Notes under the pieces: generated by a model
Databases searched by the model: none
Seen by the model: only the letters and a program-made list of their open reading frames with translations
What the model was told of the DNA's origin: nothing
Position numbers and translations under genes: made by a program
NCBI RefSeq assembly: GCF_036322805.1
Contig: NZ_AP027272.1
Location: 2,294,001 to 2,358,000 of the forward strand
Direction of reading: 5' to 3'
DNA from: Planctobacterium marinum
GTDB taxonomy: Bacteria; Pseudomonadota; Gammaproteobacteria; Enterobacterales; Alteromonadaceae
DNA: 64,000 nucleotides
Shown here: one piece after another, positions 35,787 to 44,573 of the stretch
Numbering within the stretch: the stretch's first letter is position 1
Layout: each line of letters begins with the position of its first letter

Positions 35787-36254
35787 TTACAACTGGCTTT
35801 GCAGATAATTCTGGAGGCCAATTTTATCAATCAAGCCGATTTGTTGTTCTAACCAGTAAGCGTGATCCATTTCAGTATCATCAATCAAGGTCTGTAACAT
35901 ATTTCGGGTCACGAAGTCCTGCTCCTGCTCACACAATGCCATTGTGTCTTTCAGCAGCGAATCCACGTGATATTCGATTTTCAGGTCATTTTTCAGCATT
36001 GAAGGCACGTCACTACCCACCATAATGGGGTCGCGCTTGGTCATGTCTGGTACGCCTTCAAGAAATAAGATCCGTTCTATTAGTAGTGAGGCGTGTTGTT
36101 TTTCGTCATCAAACTCGTGATCAATGCGTTCGTATAGCTTATTGAAGCCCCAATCTTGATACATGCGAGAATGAATGAAGTATTGATCCATGGCTGTAAG
36201 CTCATTGGCTAACAGTCGATTTAGTGCATCTATAATAACTTGTTTGCCTTGCAT
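35787..36254 (-). CDS. bfr: Bacterioferritin, ferroxidase-competent subunit lacking the heme methionine
   Basis: A 155-residue bacterioferritin. Ferroxidase ligands are present: Glu18, Glu51, His54, Glu94 and the ExxH pair Glu128/His131, with Tyr25. Position 52, the heme-axial methionine in E. coli Bfr, is Lys. It is thus the iron-oxidising partner of the upstream gene, which it overlaps by one base (TAATG). The two should form a mixed 24-mer storing iron in the cytoplasm. Confidence 0.92.
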   Translation of the reverse strand: MQGKQVIIDALNRLLANELTAMDQYFIHSRMYQDWGFNKLYERIDHEFDDEKQHASLLIERILFLEGVPDMTKRDPIMVGSDVPSMLKNDLKIEYHVDSLLKDTMALCEQEQDFVTRNMLQTLIDDTEMDHAYWLEQQIGLIDKIGLQNYLQSQL

Positions 36255-36727
36255 TATTCGTCTCCTATTTGAGCTTGTAAGTAGTTTTCAATACCCATTT
36301 GGCTGATTTGGTATTGTTGTGCCTCAATCCAGTCGATATGTTCTTCTTCATATTCCAGAATATCTGTGAGCAGATCCCGTGATACAAAATCTTTAGCCAA
36401 TTCGCACTCGGCAATTGCGTTTTTCAGGGTAGGGATTTGTTGTAGCTGGAAGGTGAGATCACAGGACAGCATTTCTTCACAATGTTCACCGATAAAAAGC
36501 TTGCCTAGATTCTGTAAGTTAGGCAGGCCTTCGAGAAACAGGATGCGTTCCATTAATTTGTCAGCCTGTTTCATGTCCTTGATAGACTTTTTGTAACAGA
36601 CTCCATTGAGTTGTTCGAAGCCCCAGTTTTTGAACATACGGGCATGCAGGAAGTATTGATTAATTGAAGTCAATTCAATGGTCAATACTTCATTTAATAA
36701 GCCTATTATTTGTTTATTACCTTGCAT
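36254..36727 (-). CDS. bfr: Bacterioferritin, heme-binding subunit with degenerate ferroxidase site
   Basis: A 157-residue bacterioferritin retaining Met52 (KDMKQAD), the inter-subunit heme ligand. Three di-iron ligands are changed: Glu51 to Asp, His54 to Gln, and Glu94 to Gln; Glu18, Glu127 and His130 remain. The pattern matches the heme-carrying partner of two-subunit bacterioferritins. It is first in the two-gene operon. Confidence 0.92.
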   Translation of the reverse strand: MQGNKQIIGLLNEVLTIELTSINQYFLHARMFKNWGFEQLNGVCYKKSIKDMKQADKLMERILFLEGLPNLQNLGKLFIGEHCEEMLSCDLTFQLQQIPTLKNAIAECELAKDFVSRDLLTDILEYEEEHIDWIEAQQYQISQMGIENYLQAQIGDE

Positions 36728-36957
36728 TACTTAAGTCCCATGCTATTTAATGAGAGGAAGTATAGTTGTAGAATTGCTAAAAATAAAGAAAAATCCTTAT
36801 ATAACAATGGGATAGTAAGTGTTAATGGTTCTTATTTAGTTCTCTTTTCTTATTTGTCTTCAGCGCAACTGTGCAGCTCATTTGACCATCATTAATGCAA
36901 CAGGTGTTTTTGTTTGTATTTACTTGTTTGGGGAGTAAACTTCTGATTTAAAAGACC

Positions 36958-37348
36958 AGAGCGTGTTGACCTTTACTGTACGAAATTTGTTCTATATAAA
37001 AGCGCTTTAATCGCGGAACAGTCATACAGGCCTAGTGGTGCTAAGTCAAAGGGCTGTGACAAAGAGTAAAGCGCTTGTATGACGAACCCTTCGGGCAGCG
37101 CCTGTGTGCAATTTATACTGTGTTGAATGCTTTTGATTTATCCCTACATGGATGTAGGTGATTAGAATAACGCAGGAGCAGTTATCGAGAACCACTAGAC
37201 CTTCAAGCATTCGCCTGGTCTACCAAATGCTGTAGGAACAGAATAGAACAGCTTTAGCTGGCCTGCGAAGCAGGTGAGCTACAAGGACGTAGCGAATAAA
37301 TTGCACACAGACTGCTGCAAAATTGCACAGCAAAGGTCAACACGCTCT
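36958..37348. mobile_element. 391-bp MITE-like element with 22-bp terminal inverted repeats
   Basis: The left end, AGAGCGTGTTGACCTTTACTGT (36958-36979 as listed), is the reverse complement of 37327-37348 with one mismatch. A second inner pair, CTGTGTGCAATTTAT (37102-37116) against ATAAATTGCACACAG (37296-37310), is perfect. The element has no coding frame for a transposase. It includes small hairpins such as TACATGGATGTA. No clear target duplication was seen. It lies between bfr and the SPOR-like gene; the rest of 36728-37367 shows no gene. Confidence 0.7.
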
Positions 37349-37367
37349 AATAATATAGGTAGATAGC

Positions 37368-37961
37368 ATGTTGAAAAAGATAATTATCGCCGCGCTTTTA
37401 ATTGGCTTCGGTTACACGCTATCTGTGTTCTGGCCGATGCAACCCGCCTGGCAAGACGAAGTAAAGGCACCCTTTAAAGCCGATGGCTTAATCGGAGGCT
37501 CTTTTGTTGGAGATTGGGTTGGGGTTTTGGAGGACCCGGTTGCGGAGGCGGCGGCAGAGGAGGAAGATAAAACGCAGTATGCTACTCAGCGAGACCTTCT
37601 CGTTAGTCCCATGGAAAGCGGCGTGACATTCTCTATTTTGTTGGGCGAATATGCATCTCAAGAGGCTGGTAATGCCCAACTGGAATCGATAGGTATTCTA
37701 GATGTCGCTCCTGTTTATATCCCTTACAAGAATCCGCTGGGTAATAAAGCGTTGTTACTGCTGCTTGGGGAGTTTAAAGACGAGCAAAGTGCTCAAATTC
37801 AGGAAAAAACCTGGGAGTCACAGTATGATGTGAACTTACAGGTGGTTAAAAAACCAGTACTGCCAGATCCTGAAGAAGAAGCCAAGAAGCAGCAAGCTGA
37901 AGAAACCGCAGAAGCGCTTGCTAAAATTCTCAATCCAGACACTACAAAGGAAAGTAACTAA
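37368..37961 (+). CDS. Membrane-anchored SPOR-like protein
   Basis: A 197-residue protein with an N-terminal hydrophobic anchor (MLKKIIIAALLIGFGYTLSVF), a flexible acidic/Ala stretch (about 58-68) and a beta-alpha-beta-beta segment (about 85-155: VTFSILLGEYAS, then NKALLLLLGEFKDEQSA) resembling a SPOR domain, which binds denuded peptidoglycan. The tail is highly charged (Glu/Lys-rich, helical). Its 3' end overlaps the convergent DUF6150-like gene by 4 bp. It sits at the edge of the secretion locus; a link to it is unproven. Confidence 0.7.
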   Translation: MLKKIIIAALLIGFGYTLSVFWPMQPAWQDEVKAPFKADGLIGGSFVGDWVGVLEDPVAEAAAEEEDKTQYATQRDLLVSPMESGVTFSILLGEYASQEAGNAQLESIGILDVAPVYIPYKNPLGNKALLLLLGEFKDEQSAQIQEKTWESQYDVNLQVVKKPVLPDPEEEAKKQQAEETAEALAKILNPDTTKESN

Positions 37962-38233
37962 AGCTTACCTTTGAGGCTGTGGTTAGTTTGCCATCCTGCA
38001 TCGCCGGGATTCTTGACGAAATAAACGGTTAATGCCGCTCGTCCGCTTTTACCAAAATAAACTGTGCTGCTGGCATCAAAATCATTGTTAGTGATGTACC
38101 AACGTTCGTCACTCCAGGCCATACCCGGGGAACTTACGACGAAAACACATAAGTCGGCTTTGCCTTTATCTTGTGTTATATCGGCAATGATATCCGCTTC
38201 ACTCATGCTAAATGTTTGCTGGATTTTAGGCAT
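37958..38233 (-). CDS. DUF6150-like small protein
   Basis: A 91-residue protein with repeated short strands: ADLCVFVVSSPGMAW, SSTVYFGKSG and ALTVYFVKNPGDAGW. This is the DLxVYxV...AGW style of DUF6150 proteins. It has no signal peptide. A good AAGGA ribosome-binding site precedes the ATG. The function is unknown. It lies between the SPOR-like gene and the T6SS operon and could be a cargo or accessory protein. Confidence 0.7.
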   Translation of the reverse strand: MPKIQQTFSMSEADIIADITQDKGKADLCVFVVSSPGMAWSDERWYITNNDFDASSTVYFGKSGRAALTVYFVKNPGDAGWQTNHSLKGKL

Positions 38234-38475
38234 GTAGTTTCCTTTTTAAAGTGCCTTTATTTTAGTTCTTGATTGGTAAAAATCTATCATTTCATCACTG
38301 GAAATTAAATATCCGATGAAGACAATAAGTGTTTGCAAAACAGGCGTTTTGGGCCTATGGTGAGGGGGTAGCGGCCAGTTTAGCCACGAAACAGAGAATA
38401 TTGACTTCTGTTTGTTCGATTGTGTAAGTGATGAATACTCAATCATGAAAACCAGCAACTCAGAACTAGAATTTT

Positions 38476-38910
38476 ATGCGATACGGTGAACAAAGACTTG
38501 GTAGAAATCCGGTTAGGTTAATTGGTGTTAATGCGCCTTTTCAGCCGGCATTACAATTTGGTCGAGAATATGCCGCAAATGACGACCCCAGACTTCGGGC
38601 AAGTCAGTCTTGGGGGGGGGCTAATATGGAAGGCCGTAACAGTTCAGGGAATGCTATTCAGGAGCCTTTACCTACTCGTCAGCAAACGGCTCTGGCTCAT
38701 CAACTCACTCCTCAAATGCAAAATATCCTGCGTGGCGGTTTACGTCCTATAGAAAATAAAGGGCGGGGTACGCAAGTTAAACCTGCTGAGCTGGATTCTG
38801 TGCATTTGGGTGAAGCCATAGGCAGTAGTGAGAAACGTGCGTCAACCGTCGCGGTTGCTGCAAGCCCTAATGGCCCTTCGGGTCTTAGACGCGTCGTTGG
38901 CGAAGTCTAG
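38476..38910 (+). CDS. Hypothetical protein with an internal G9 tract
   Basis: A 144-residue frame, basic and Gly/Gln/Asn-rich, with no recognised domain. No clear ribosome-binding site precedes the ATG. A run of nine G residues (38612-38620) lies within it, so slippage would switch frames; another frame is open from 38522 to 38752 across the tract. Composition looks more protein-like in the longer frame, but it may be non-coding. It is convergent with the acetyltransferase gene. Confidence 0.4.
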   Translation: MRYGEQRLGRNPVRLIGVNAPFQPALQFGREYAANDDPRLRASQSWGGANMEGRNSSGNAIQEPLPTRQQTALAHQLTPQMQNILRGGLRPIENKGRGTQVKPAELDSVHLGEAIGSSEKRASTVAVAASPNGPSGLRRVVGEV

Positions 38911-38944
38911 CTCTAATAACAAAGCATATACAAAGCCAAACGCT

Positions 38945-39445
38945 TTATTGTTCAGGATTTATTTCTTTGAACATATGAAGCCAGTTTTCGCCATCTATAT
39001 ATCCCGACACCTCTGACAGAATTTGGAATCCATTGTTCAGGTAAAACTGGTAGGTATGCAGAGTACTGGTCTCTAGTACTAAAGCCTTTCCTCCCATCTG
39101 CAATGCTAAATGCTCTGCCAGTGTCAGCAAGCGTTTCCCCAAGCCGATACCTCGCAAAGATTCGATAATGTAAAAAGAGTATATATATACCGCGTTCCAG
39201 CGCCTTTGAAGGATTAAGCCACCAACGAGCTCATTATCATCGGCAAATACATTCAAGTAGCCTTCGTACTCAATAGCGTAATAGCCTAATAAATTGGCTT
39301 CGTGCTGTGCTATCTTAGCTTCCAGAGGATGGTTGCGGGGTTTCAGCGCTTTAAAGCCTATATCAATCAAAAGCTTTTGCTGAGGTGCATCAAACACCTC
39401 CTGATATTCACCAAAATATTGTTCATTCGGGTCAGTTGAAGTCAT
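38945..39445 (-). CDS. GNAT-family N-acetyltransferase
   Basis: A 166-residue GNAT enzyme. The acetyl-CoA pyrophosphate loop is RGIGLGKRLL (about 95-104), followed by GGKALVLETSTLHTYQFYLNNGFQ, the usual motif B and C-terminal strands. The acceptor is unknown. It begins 46 bp after the tssA stop on the same strand and may be transcribed with the T6SS operon, possibly modifying a T6SS component or cargo; this is inference. Confidence 0.85.
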   Translation of the reverse strand: MTSTDPNEQYFGEYQEVFDAPQQKLLIDIGFKALKPRNHPLEAKIAQHEANLLGYYAIEYEGYLNVFADDNELVGGLILQRRWNAVYIYSFYIIESLRGIGLGKRLLTLAEHLALQMGGKALVLETSTLHTYQFYLNNGFQILSEVSGYIDGENWLHMFKEINPEQ

Positions 39446-39491
39446 TTTTTATAAATAACAATGATTTCTACTACCAATGGCTTCAATGCGC

Positions 39492-40598
39492 TTAACGCCT
39501 TTGAGCTTGTTTAGGATCTAACTCAAGTCCCATGACTTCGAAAATGTTGAGTTGTCCCTGATATTGAATGAACAGCTCTTGATAAAGCTCAGCAGTATTC
39601 ATTTGCCCCCATTCTATGGCCTTATAAACCAGGTAGGGAACAGGACTATGGGGATCGTCATGGGATAAGTATTCCGCCGCTTCGGCCAATTTAGCATAAG
39701 CAGCTTCGCGATTTCGGATTGGTCCACCTGAACCATAAGATTGCGTATCGGGTCTGGCTTCATCTAATTCTTCTTCTTCCGAAGCTTGAGCCGCTTCCAG
39801 ACCACGGTGTTTCACATGGCTATAGAGCGTATCGTGAATTTCTTCCAGCAGCGTCGTTAGCGCCGACAGAGACGGAGCATGACGACCACACAAATCGTCC
39901 AGAGAAGCAGAAAACTGCTCTAGTGCTACGATACCAAGTTTTAAGTCCGTAAATACTTCTTTGTAAAATTCTATCGGTGTAGCGATAACGGAGCTTACGA
40001 TAGTCTGGGTTTGCAGCAGGTCATTCTGCAATTTTTTGCGTGTTTCTGGTGGCAATTGCTCATGTTGCGCTGCTAACTCCCAGTCAGACCAACTGTAGTA
40101 GGCGTCACCTCGAGTAGCAGTAATGGACAGCTGTTTTACGGTAGGCAGTAGCTTTTGATTTACCCAAACGATGAGGTTAGTGCGATACTCCAGATCATCG
40201 TCTTCAATTTCGGGGTAAAGTGTATCCCAAAACGTCTCGCATAATACCTGGATGAATTGCACGACTGGGCCAATTGCTGCAAATCCCCATTTGTTTATCT
40301 GTGCTTCTAACAGCCAGATGGCAATTTGCAAGTCTTTACTTTTAGTTTCCAGCGTTTCAAGCGATAGACGGGTAACCTCGTCCCAATCTGCCGATTTGAG
40401 GTCGTGTTCCCATTGTCCCATGGGGACTGATGCATCATCAGCAGTACGTGCCGCTTTAAGTGATGAATATATACTGTGATGCTTTAGGTATTCACCAGAA
40501 GGATTGTCACCGGGGATAGGTTGTAATAAGGCATCAACGGGAACACCGCACAATTGGCCAAAGCGCTCTTGTAAGATGTTGTTATATTCATCGCTCAT
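39492..40598 (-). CDS. tssA: Type VI secretion protein TssA
   Basis: A 368-residue TssA with the N-terminal ImpA domain (PIPGDNPSGEYLKHHSIYSSL, ADWDEVTRLSLETLETKSKDLQIAIWLLEA). Its C-terminal part includes RNREAAYAKLAEAAEYLSHDDPHSPVPYLVYKAIEWG. It caps and guides sheath and tube assembly. The ATG at 40598 follows AGGAAACAATTG and overlaps the tssM stop (TGATG); a TTG one codon earlier is the longer alternative. Last core gene of the operon. Confidence 0.93.
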   Translation of the reverse strand: MSDEYNNILQERFGQLCGVPVDALLQPIPGDNPSGEYLKHHSIYSSLKAARTADDASVPMGQWEHDLKSADWDEVTRLSLETLETKSKDLQIAIWLLEAQINKWGFAAIGPVVQFIQVLCETFWDTLYPEIEDDDLEYRTNLIVWVNQKLLPTVKQLSITATRGDAYYSWSDWELAAQHEQLPPETRKKLQNDLLQTQTIVSSVIATPIEFYKEVFTDLKLGIVALEQFSASLDDLCGRHAPSLSALTTLLEEIHDTLYSHVKHRGLEAAQASEEEELDEARPDTQSYGSGGPIRNREAAYAKLAEAAEYLSHDDPHSPVPYLVYKAIEWGQMNTAELYQELFIQYQGQLNIFEVMGLELDPKQAQRR

Positions 40599-43500
40599 CA
40601 ATTGTTTCCTTTTAAAACCTTCGGTGCAAATTCTGGGAAATGTTCTGGCACGCTCAACGCAATTTTTTGTTTGCTCTCTGGATCGATGCCATACAAAGTA
40701 AATCTGGCAAAAGCACGCATCATGTTTGGTTGCGGAGCGGGGTGTTGTCCCGATTTGGCAGAAACACTGGCTTCAAACTTAAGTAATCTTGACTCAGCTA
40801 CCAGAGATTCACTGTCTATTTCATTGGCTTGATAGGTATTCAGGAAGCTCAACAGACCCCAGATATCATCAATTCTGTAGTTGAGGAAACCTTGTCCGGA
40901 ATTGCGACCATCGACAGCAAAGCCACGATAAGGAGATTGCGTTGCCCAACCAAGTGACATAGTCACTGGATCGTTTGGCGTCCAAAATACCGCTGTTGGA
41001 GCCCCAGGAAATGCCGTTCTGTATTGCCCTGAGGTAAAGCTCCATGAAGACAGATGTTCGGTAAACTGCGCGTATTCACTCATAACATTGAATTCGACTT
41101 CTACCTCTATACCGGCAGCATCTTTACCGGAAGCCAATAAGATATTTTCAAAAAGCAATGCGGTTGAATCTAACTTACGAATGAAATCTTGCGCTTCTTT
41201 ATAGGATTTATCTTTCCAGGCCAATACTGCCATGCGTTGCACCAGACCATCTGCCAGTGGCTCGTATTGTTGTAAAAACTCACGCATTATTTTGGGTGAA
41301 ACATTGCGCGCTTTGGCACGAGCAGTGAAGGGCGCTTTGTCAGCCAATAAATCGGTAAACAGGGTAGCAATTTGAGCGTATTCTTTTTTGATTTGATCGG
41401 CTTTAAAACTATTACAGTGCTGAATGGCACGCTCGATAATGTTTTTGTGACCTAAAGAAAATGCATCACTGCCTTCGGGCACCACCATTTCTGCGGTAGT
41501 AGCAAAGCAATTTGATTGATCCACGATTGCTAATTGATTGGTCATGAATTGGTTTAGTTGTTCAAGACTGTTAGATGGATCTTTGTTTTGCTCTTTATTG
41601 AGTTCGATAAGCGTATTTTGCCATTTACCAAACAGCTCATAGTTCACGTATTTGCCTTTGGTATTAAGCAAAAATACAACCAGTGGTTCAGCATACTCAA
41701 AGGCAATATTATTGGCTCGCTCCGCCTGAGCGGATAAATAATCTTGTAGTTGTCCGTCGCCATTGATACCAAACAGCACCGCATTGTACTGGTGGGCGCT
41801 CCATTTGGGCTTTTTAAGCGGTGTAAAAATGCGATTGTCGCGATAAAGCTTATCGACTCGTTCTAACAATTTAAAGGCGTGATCCTGACTGATTTTCAAC
41901 AGCCAGGCGTGGCTTTCTTCAAATTCCAGTTTTTGATAAGCCAGCAACAACGCGAGAATGGAGTCCATGGACTTTCTAAAGTTACCCACTGCGGCGGACA
42001 AATATGCTTCCTGCTGACTTACAGGGCGTAATGATTCTGGTCTGAATTCTGCCACTTCTTCCACTTGCGCCTGCATTACATGGCGATTCATGGCGAATTG
42101 CAGTTGCTTTAGGGCAATTCCTTGAGCAAAGTATTTCTGGTTGTCTTTTACCTTTTTGTTAGGCAACCATACGCTTTGGTATTCTGTGCCAGCAAAACGC
42201 ACATATTCGTCATAAAGCTCTATTGCGCGATTAAGCTGCTCTGTTGACCAGAAAAAATCTTCGCCGGTTTTCACATAATCATTAGCAGCCACCACATCCA
42301 TATAACTCAGAGCATTGGTTTTCTCTACTGACTCGAACAGTGCCTCGGCATCAGGTGTTAAAGCCATTGGGTATTCTGTTTTGGCGTAAATCGACATGTA
42401 AAGCTCTTGATTGTCGCTTTCCATCACCTGAGAAACTGCTTGCTGGCAGTTGCTCAAAAATTCTTTTGCTGCTGATTTGTCTTTACCGAAATTATCGCTC
42501 AAAGAGGTCAAAGAATCGTGTATCAACATACATTCGTTAGGGGTGGCGTGAGACGTTAGCCAATAGTTTTCAAGATGACTCAACCACTCTTTATAAGTAC
42601 TTAAACTTTGTGCAAACTCCGGGATCTTATTATACCAACTAATGACCGTGGGAAGGCTCTGCAATTGGGCGCTCAACTCGAAAAACTCCTTTGGCGCAGC
42701 GACTTCGTTGGCGATAACGTTTATTTCCTGGTTTGCCAGGGCGATAATGGCATTCCATTGTTGTTGGGTTTCCAACGGCGTGATGTCACAGAAAGTATTA
42801 AATCCAATGTCATTGTTGTTATTGGATATGGCTCGAATGTAAAGAGAAGAGTGTTCATAAAAGCTATCGGGCAATTTGGTTTCGTATAAGTAATCTACGA
42901 TATCCGTGATCTTGCGTTCTGTATCAAGTGAGGATTGATGATCATTGGTGATCAAATCATATAACTCATCATAGCGGGCATAGCCCAAGGAAAGATCTTT
43001 TAACCAATCAGTAAATTCCCTGGCTTTGCCGAGGTTTTGTACATTATTGAGCTTTTCCTGCAACTTGCTTTGCATCTTGCACTGGAAGGCGGGGAACACC
43101 ACTTCTCCGAATACATGCGAAGAAAAATAATCCATAATGCGATCATTAAAAGAGTTGTGCCAAGACAGCGGCATACTCAAATAGTTGATCTCACTAGCGT
43201 CCATTGCTGCGATGTGATCTAACACTCGATTTACGTGCGTGAGTCCGGTAACTTCTTCTATTTTTGGCTCGTTTTCAATAGCTCTAACAAGACTATCTGT
43301 CTGCTCATTTAACGCCATTGTATCCATTACTAACAAGGTTGAGAGCGCGGCAAAGGTGAAAATGGATGTGTACTGATAGGCTCTTAGACGACTGTTGCTG
43401 GATAGCAGTTTATTTTGTGGTGGGAAGGCCAGTCGATTTTCAGCAAATATTTTCTGTTCAAACAGCTCCTGTAAACAAATAAAGTGTTTTTCCTGCTCGC

Positions 43501-44572
43501 CAGATTCGGCATTGGTCTGGGTGTTCTGGCCTGCAAAATAAACACCGCGAAACATTAGTGGCATTTGTAGAGCTGTGTTGCCGAACAGTTCATTACAGAT
43601 GATGGTAAGCGGGGATTCCATGGCATCCATACTATTGGCCAACAGCAATGCTTCTGTGGGTTTCGCCTTATCCAGCGCTTTGTCATTGCTGATTATCGAC
43701 ATTTGCGCGCTGCGCACTTGGTGGGAAACCGCGTTGACCGCCTCTGAAATCCAGCTGGATTGGTAGGGCTGCGAATCGTTATAGGGATTCGCCCAACCAA
43801 ACTGTTGATGAATGTAGCGCTTTACTCTGTCTTGGGACCAAAAAGCGTCAAAACCTTGTAGTTGTTCAGCCCCGGTAACGATGAGATAAACAGGTAAAAT
43901 AAACCCGACTTTTTGTTGTGTCTGCCAGACTTCCTGATAGATTTCAGTTGCCCAGTTTTCAAGCTCCAGCTTATCGAGTTCGTTAATTTTACTGATGGGT
44001 AATGTAACAATTATGCCGTCCAGGGGACGTTCCGGACGAAACTGTTTTAACTCGGAGACAATTTCTGGGGTCTTCTCATGATGAACAACACAACCTTGTT
44101 GGAACAGGTACCAGCTGTCAGAGTCATCTTTTTTTTGCAACAAGCGTTGTTCTTTCTTGCCTAAAAGCGATTCCAGTTCGCTGAGAAGCTGCTTGTCTGG
44201 TGTTATTTCACCACCACTAATCATTAGATAAGTGGGCAAGTTGTAGCGTTTCTCATGCCCTCCACTAAGCAGTTGCACGGCATTGACCAAGCCACCTACG
44301 ACGTTAACTTTGGGTTTTGCTACCTGCTTGTCTTTTCGCTCTGCTGTAGCATCATCTGCTTTTTTCTTCCATCGAAACAGGTCGTCACGGGAAAAACTGA
44401 TACGATTAAAACCCCGAGGTAGAAAGGGAATAACGATTTTGATTTGTTTTCCGCTGGCCAGAATCAGCAGAAAGACAACAATAATTATCAGTACTAACAG
44501 CCAGATGAGGTTGTACTCCCCAAAGAAGCCATCCAGTTTGCCAAACATGCGTTTTAATTCATTTAAATTCAT
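40598..44572 (-). CDS. tssM: Type VI secretion membrane protein TssM (IcmF), without Walker A
   Basis: A 1324-residue inner-membrane component of the trans-envelope complex. It has hydrophobic segments near 21-40 and around 400-420 (YTSIFTFAALSTLLVMDTMAL), a cytoplasmic domain between them and a large periplasmic C-terminal part that contacts TssJ. At the usual nucleotide-binding position after RYNLPTYLMIS the sequence is GGEITPDKQ rather than GxxGxGKT, so ATP binding is unlikely. It overlaps tssA by one base and follows tssL after 1 bp. Confidence 0.93.
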   Translation of the reverse strand: MNLNELKRMFGKLDGFFGEYNLIWLLVLIIIVVFLLILASGKQIKIVIPFLPRGFNRISFSRDDLFRWKKKADDATAERKDKQVAKPKVNVVGGLVNAVQLLSGGHEKRYNLPTYLMISGGEITPDKQLLSELESLLGKKEQRLLQKKDDSDSWYLFQQGCVVHHEKTPEIVSELKQFRPERPLDGIIVTLPISKINELDKLELENWATEIYQEVWQTQQKVGFILPVYLIVTGAEQLQGFDAFWSQDRVKRYIHQQFGWANPYNDSQPYQSSWISEAVNAVSHQVRSAQMSIISNDKALDKAKPTEALLLANSMDAMESPLTIICNELFGNTALQMPLMFRGVYFAGQNTQTNAESGEQEKHFICLQELFEQKIFAENRLAFPPQNKLLSSNSRLRAYQYTSIFTFAALSTLLVMDTMALNEQTDSLVRAIENEPKIEEVTGLTHVNRVLDHIAAMDASEINYLSMPLSWHNSFNDRIMDYFSSHVFGEVVFPAFQCKMQSKLQEKLNNVQNLGKAREFTDWLKDLSLGYARYDELYDLITNDHQSSLDTERKITDIVDYLYETKLPDSFYEHSSLYIRAISNNNNDIGFNTFCDITPLETQQQWNAIIALANQEINVIANEVAAPKEFFELSAQLQSLPTVISWYNKIPEFAQSLSTYKEWLSHLENYWLTSHATPNECMLIHDSLTSLSDNFGKDKSAAKEFLSNCQQAVSQVMESDNQELYMSIYAKTEYPMALTPDAEALFESVEKTNALSYMDVVAANDYVKTGEDFFWSTEQLNRAIELYDEYVRFAGTEYQSVWLPNKKVKDNQKYFAQGIALKQLQFAMNRHVMQAQVEEVAEFRPESLRPVSQQEAYLSAAVGNFRKSMDSILALLLAYQKLEFEESHAWLLKISQDHAFKLLERVDKLYRDNRIFTPLKKPKWSAHQYNAVLFGINGDGQLQDYLSAQAERANNIAFEYAEPLVVFLLNTKGKYVNYELFGKWQNTLIELNKEQNKDPSNSLEQLNQFMTNQLAIVDQSNCFATTAEMVVPEGSDAFSLGHKNIIERAIQHCNSFKADQIKKEYAQIATLFTDLLADKAPFTARAKARNVSPKIMREFLQQYEPLADGLVQRMAVLAWKDKSYKEAQDFIRKLDSTALLFENILLASGKDAAGIEVEVEFNVMSEYAQFTEHLSSWSFTSGQYRTAFPGAPTAVFWTPNDPVTMSLGWATQSPYRGFAVDGRNSGQGFLNYRIDDIWGLLSFLNTYQANEIDSESLVAESRLLKFEASVSAKSGQHPAPQPNMMRAFARFTLYGIDPESKQKIALSVPEHFPEFAPKVLKGNN

Positions 44573-44573
44573 G

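Noticed and set aside
38246-38458. 70-residue minus-strand frame between the DUF6150-like and hypothetical genes
   Set aside because: No ribosome-binding site, no domain and no conserved-looking composition.
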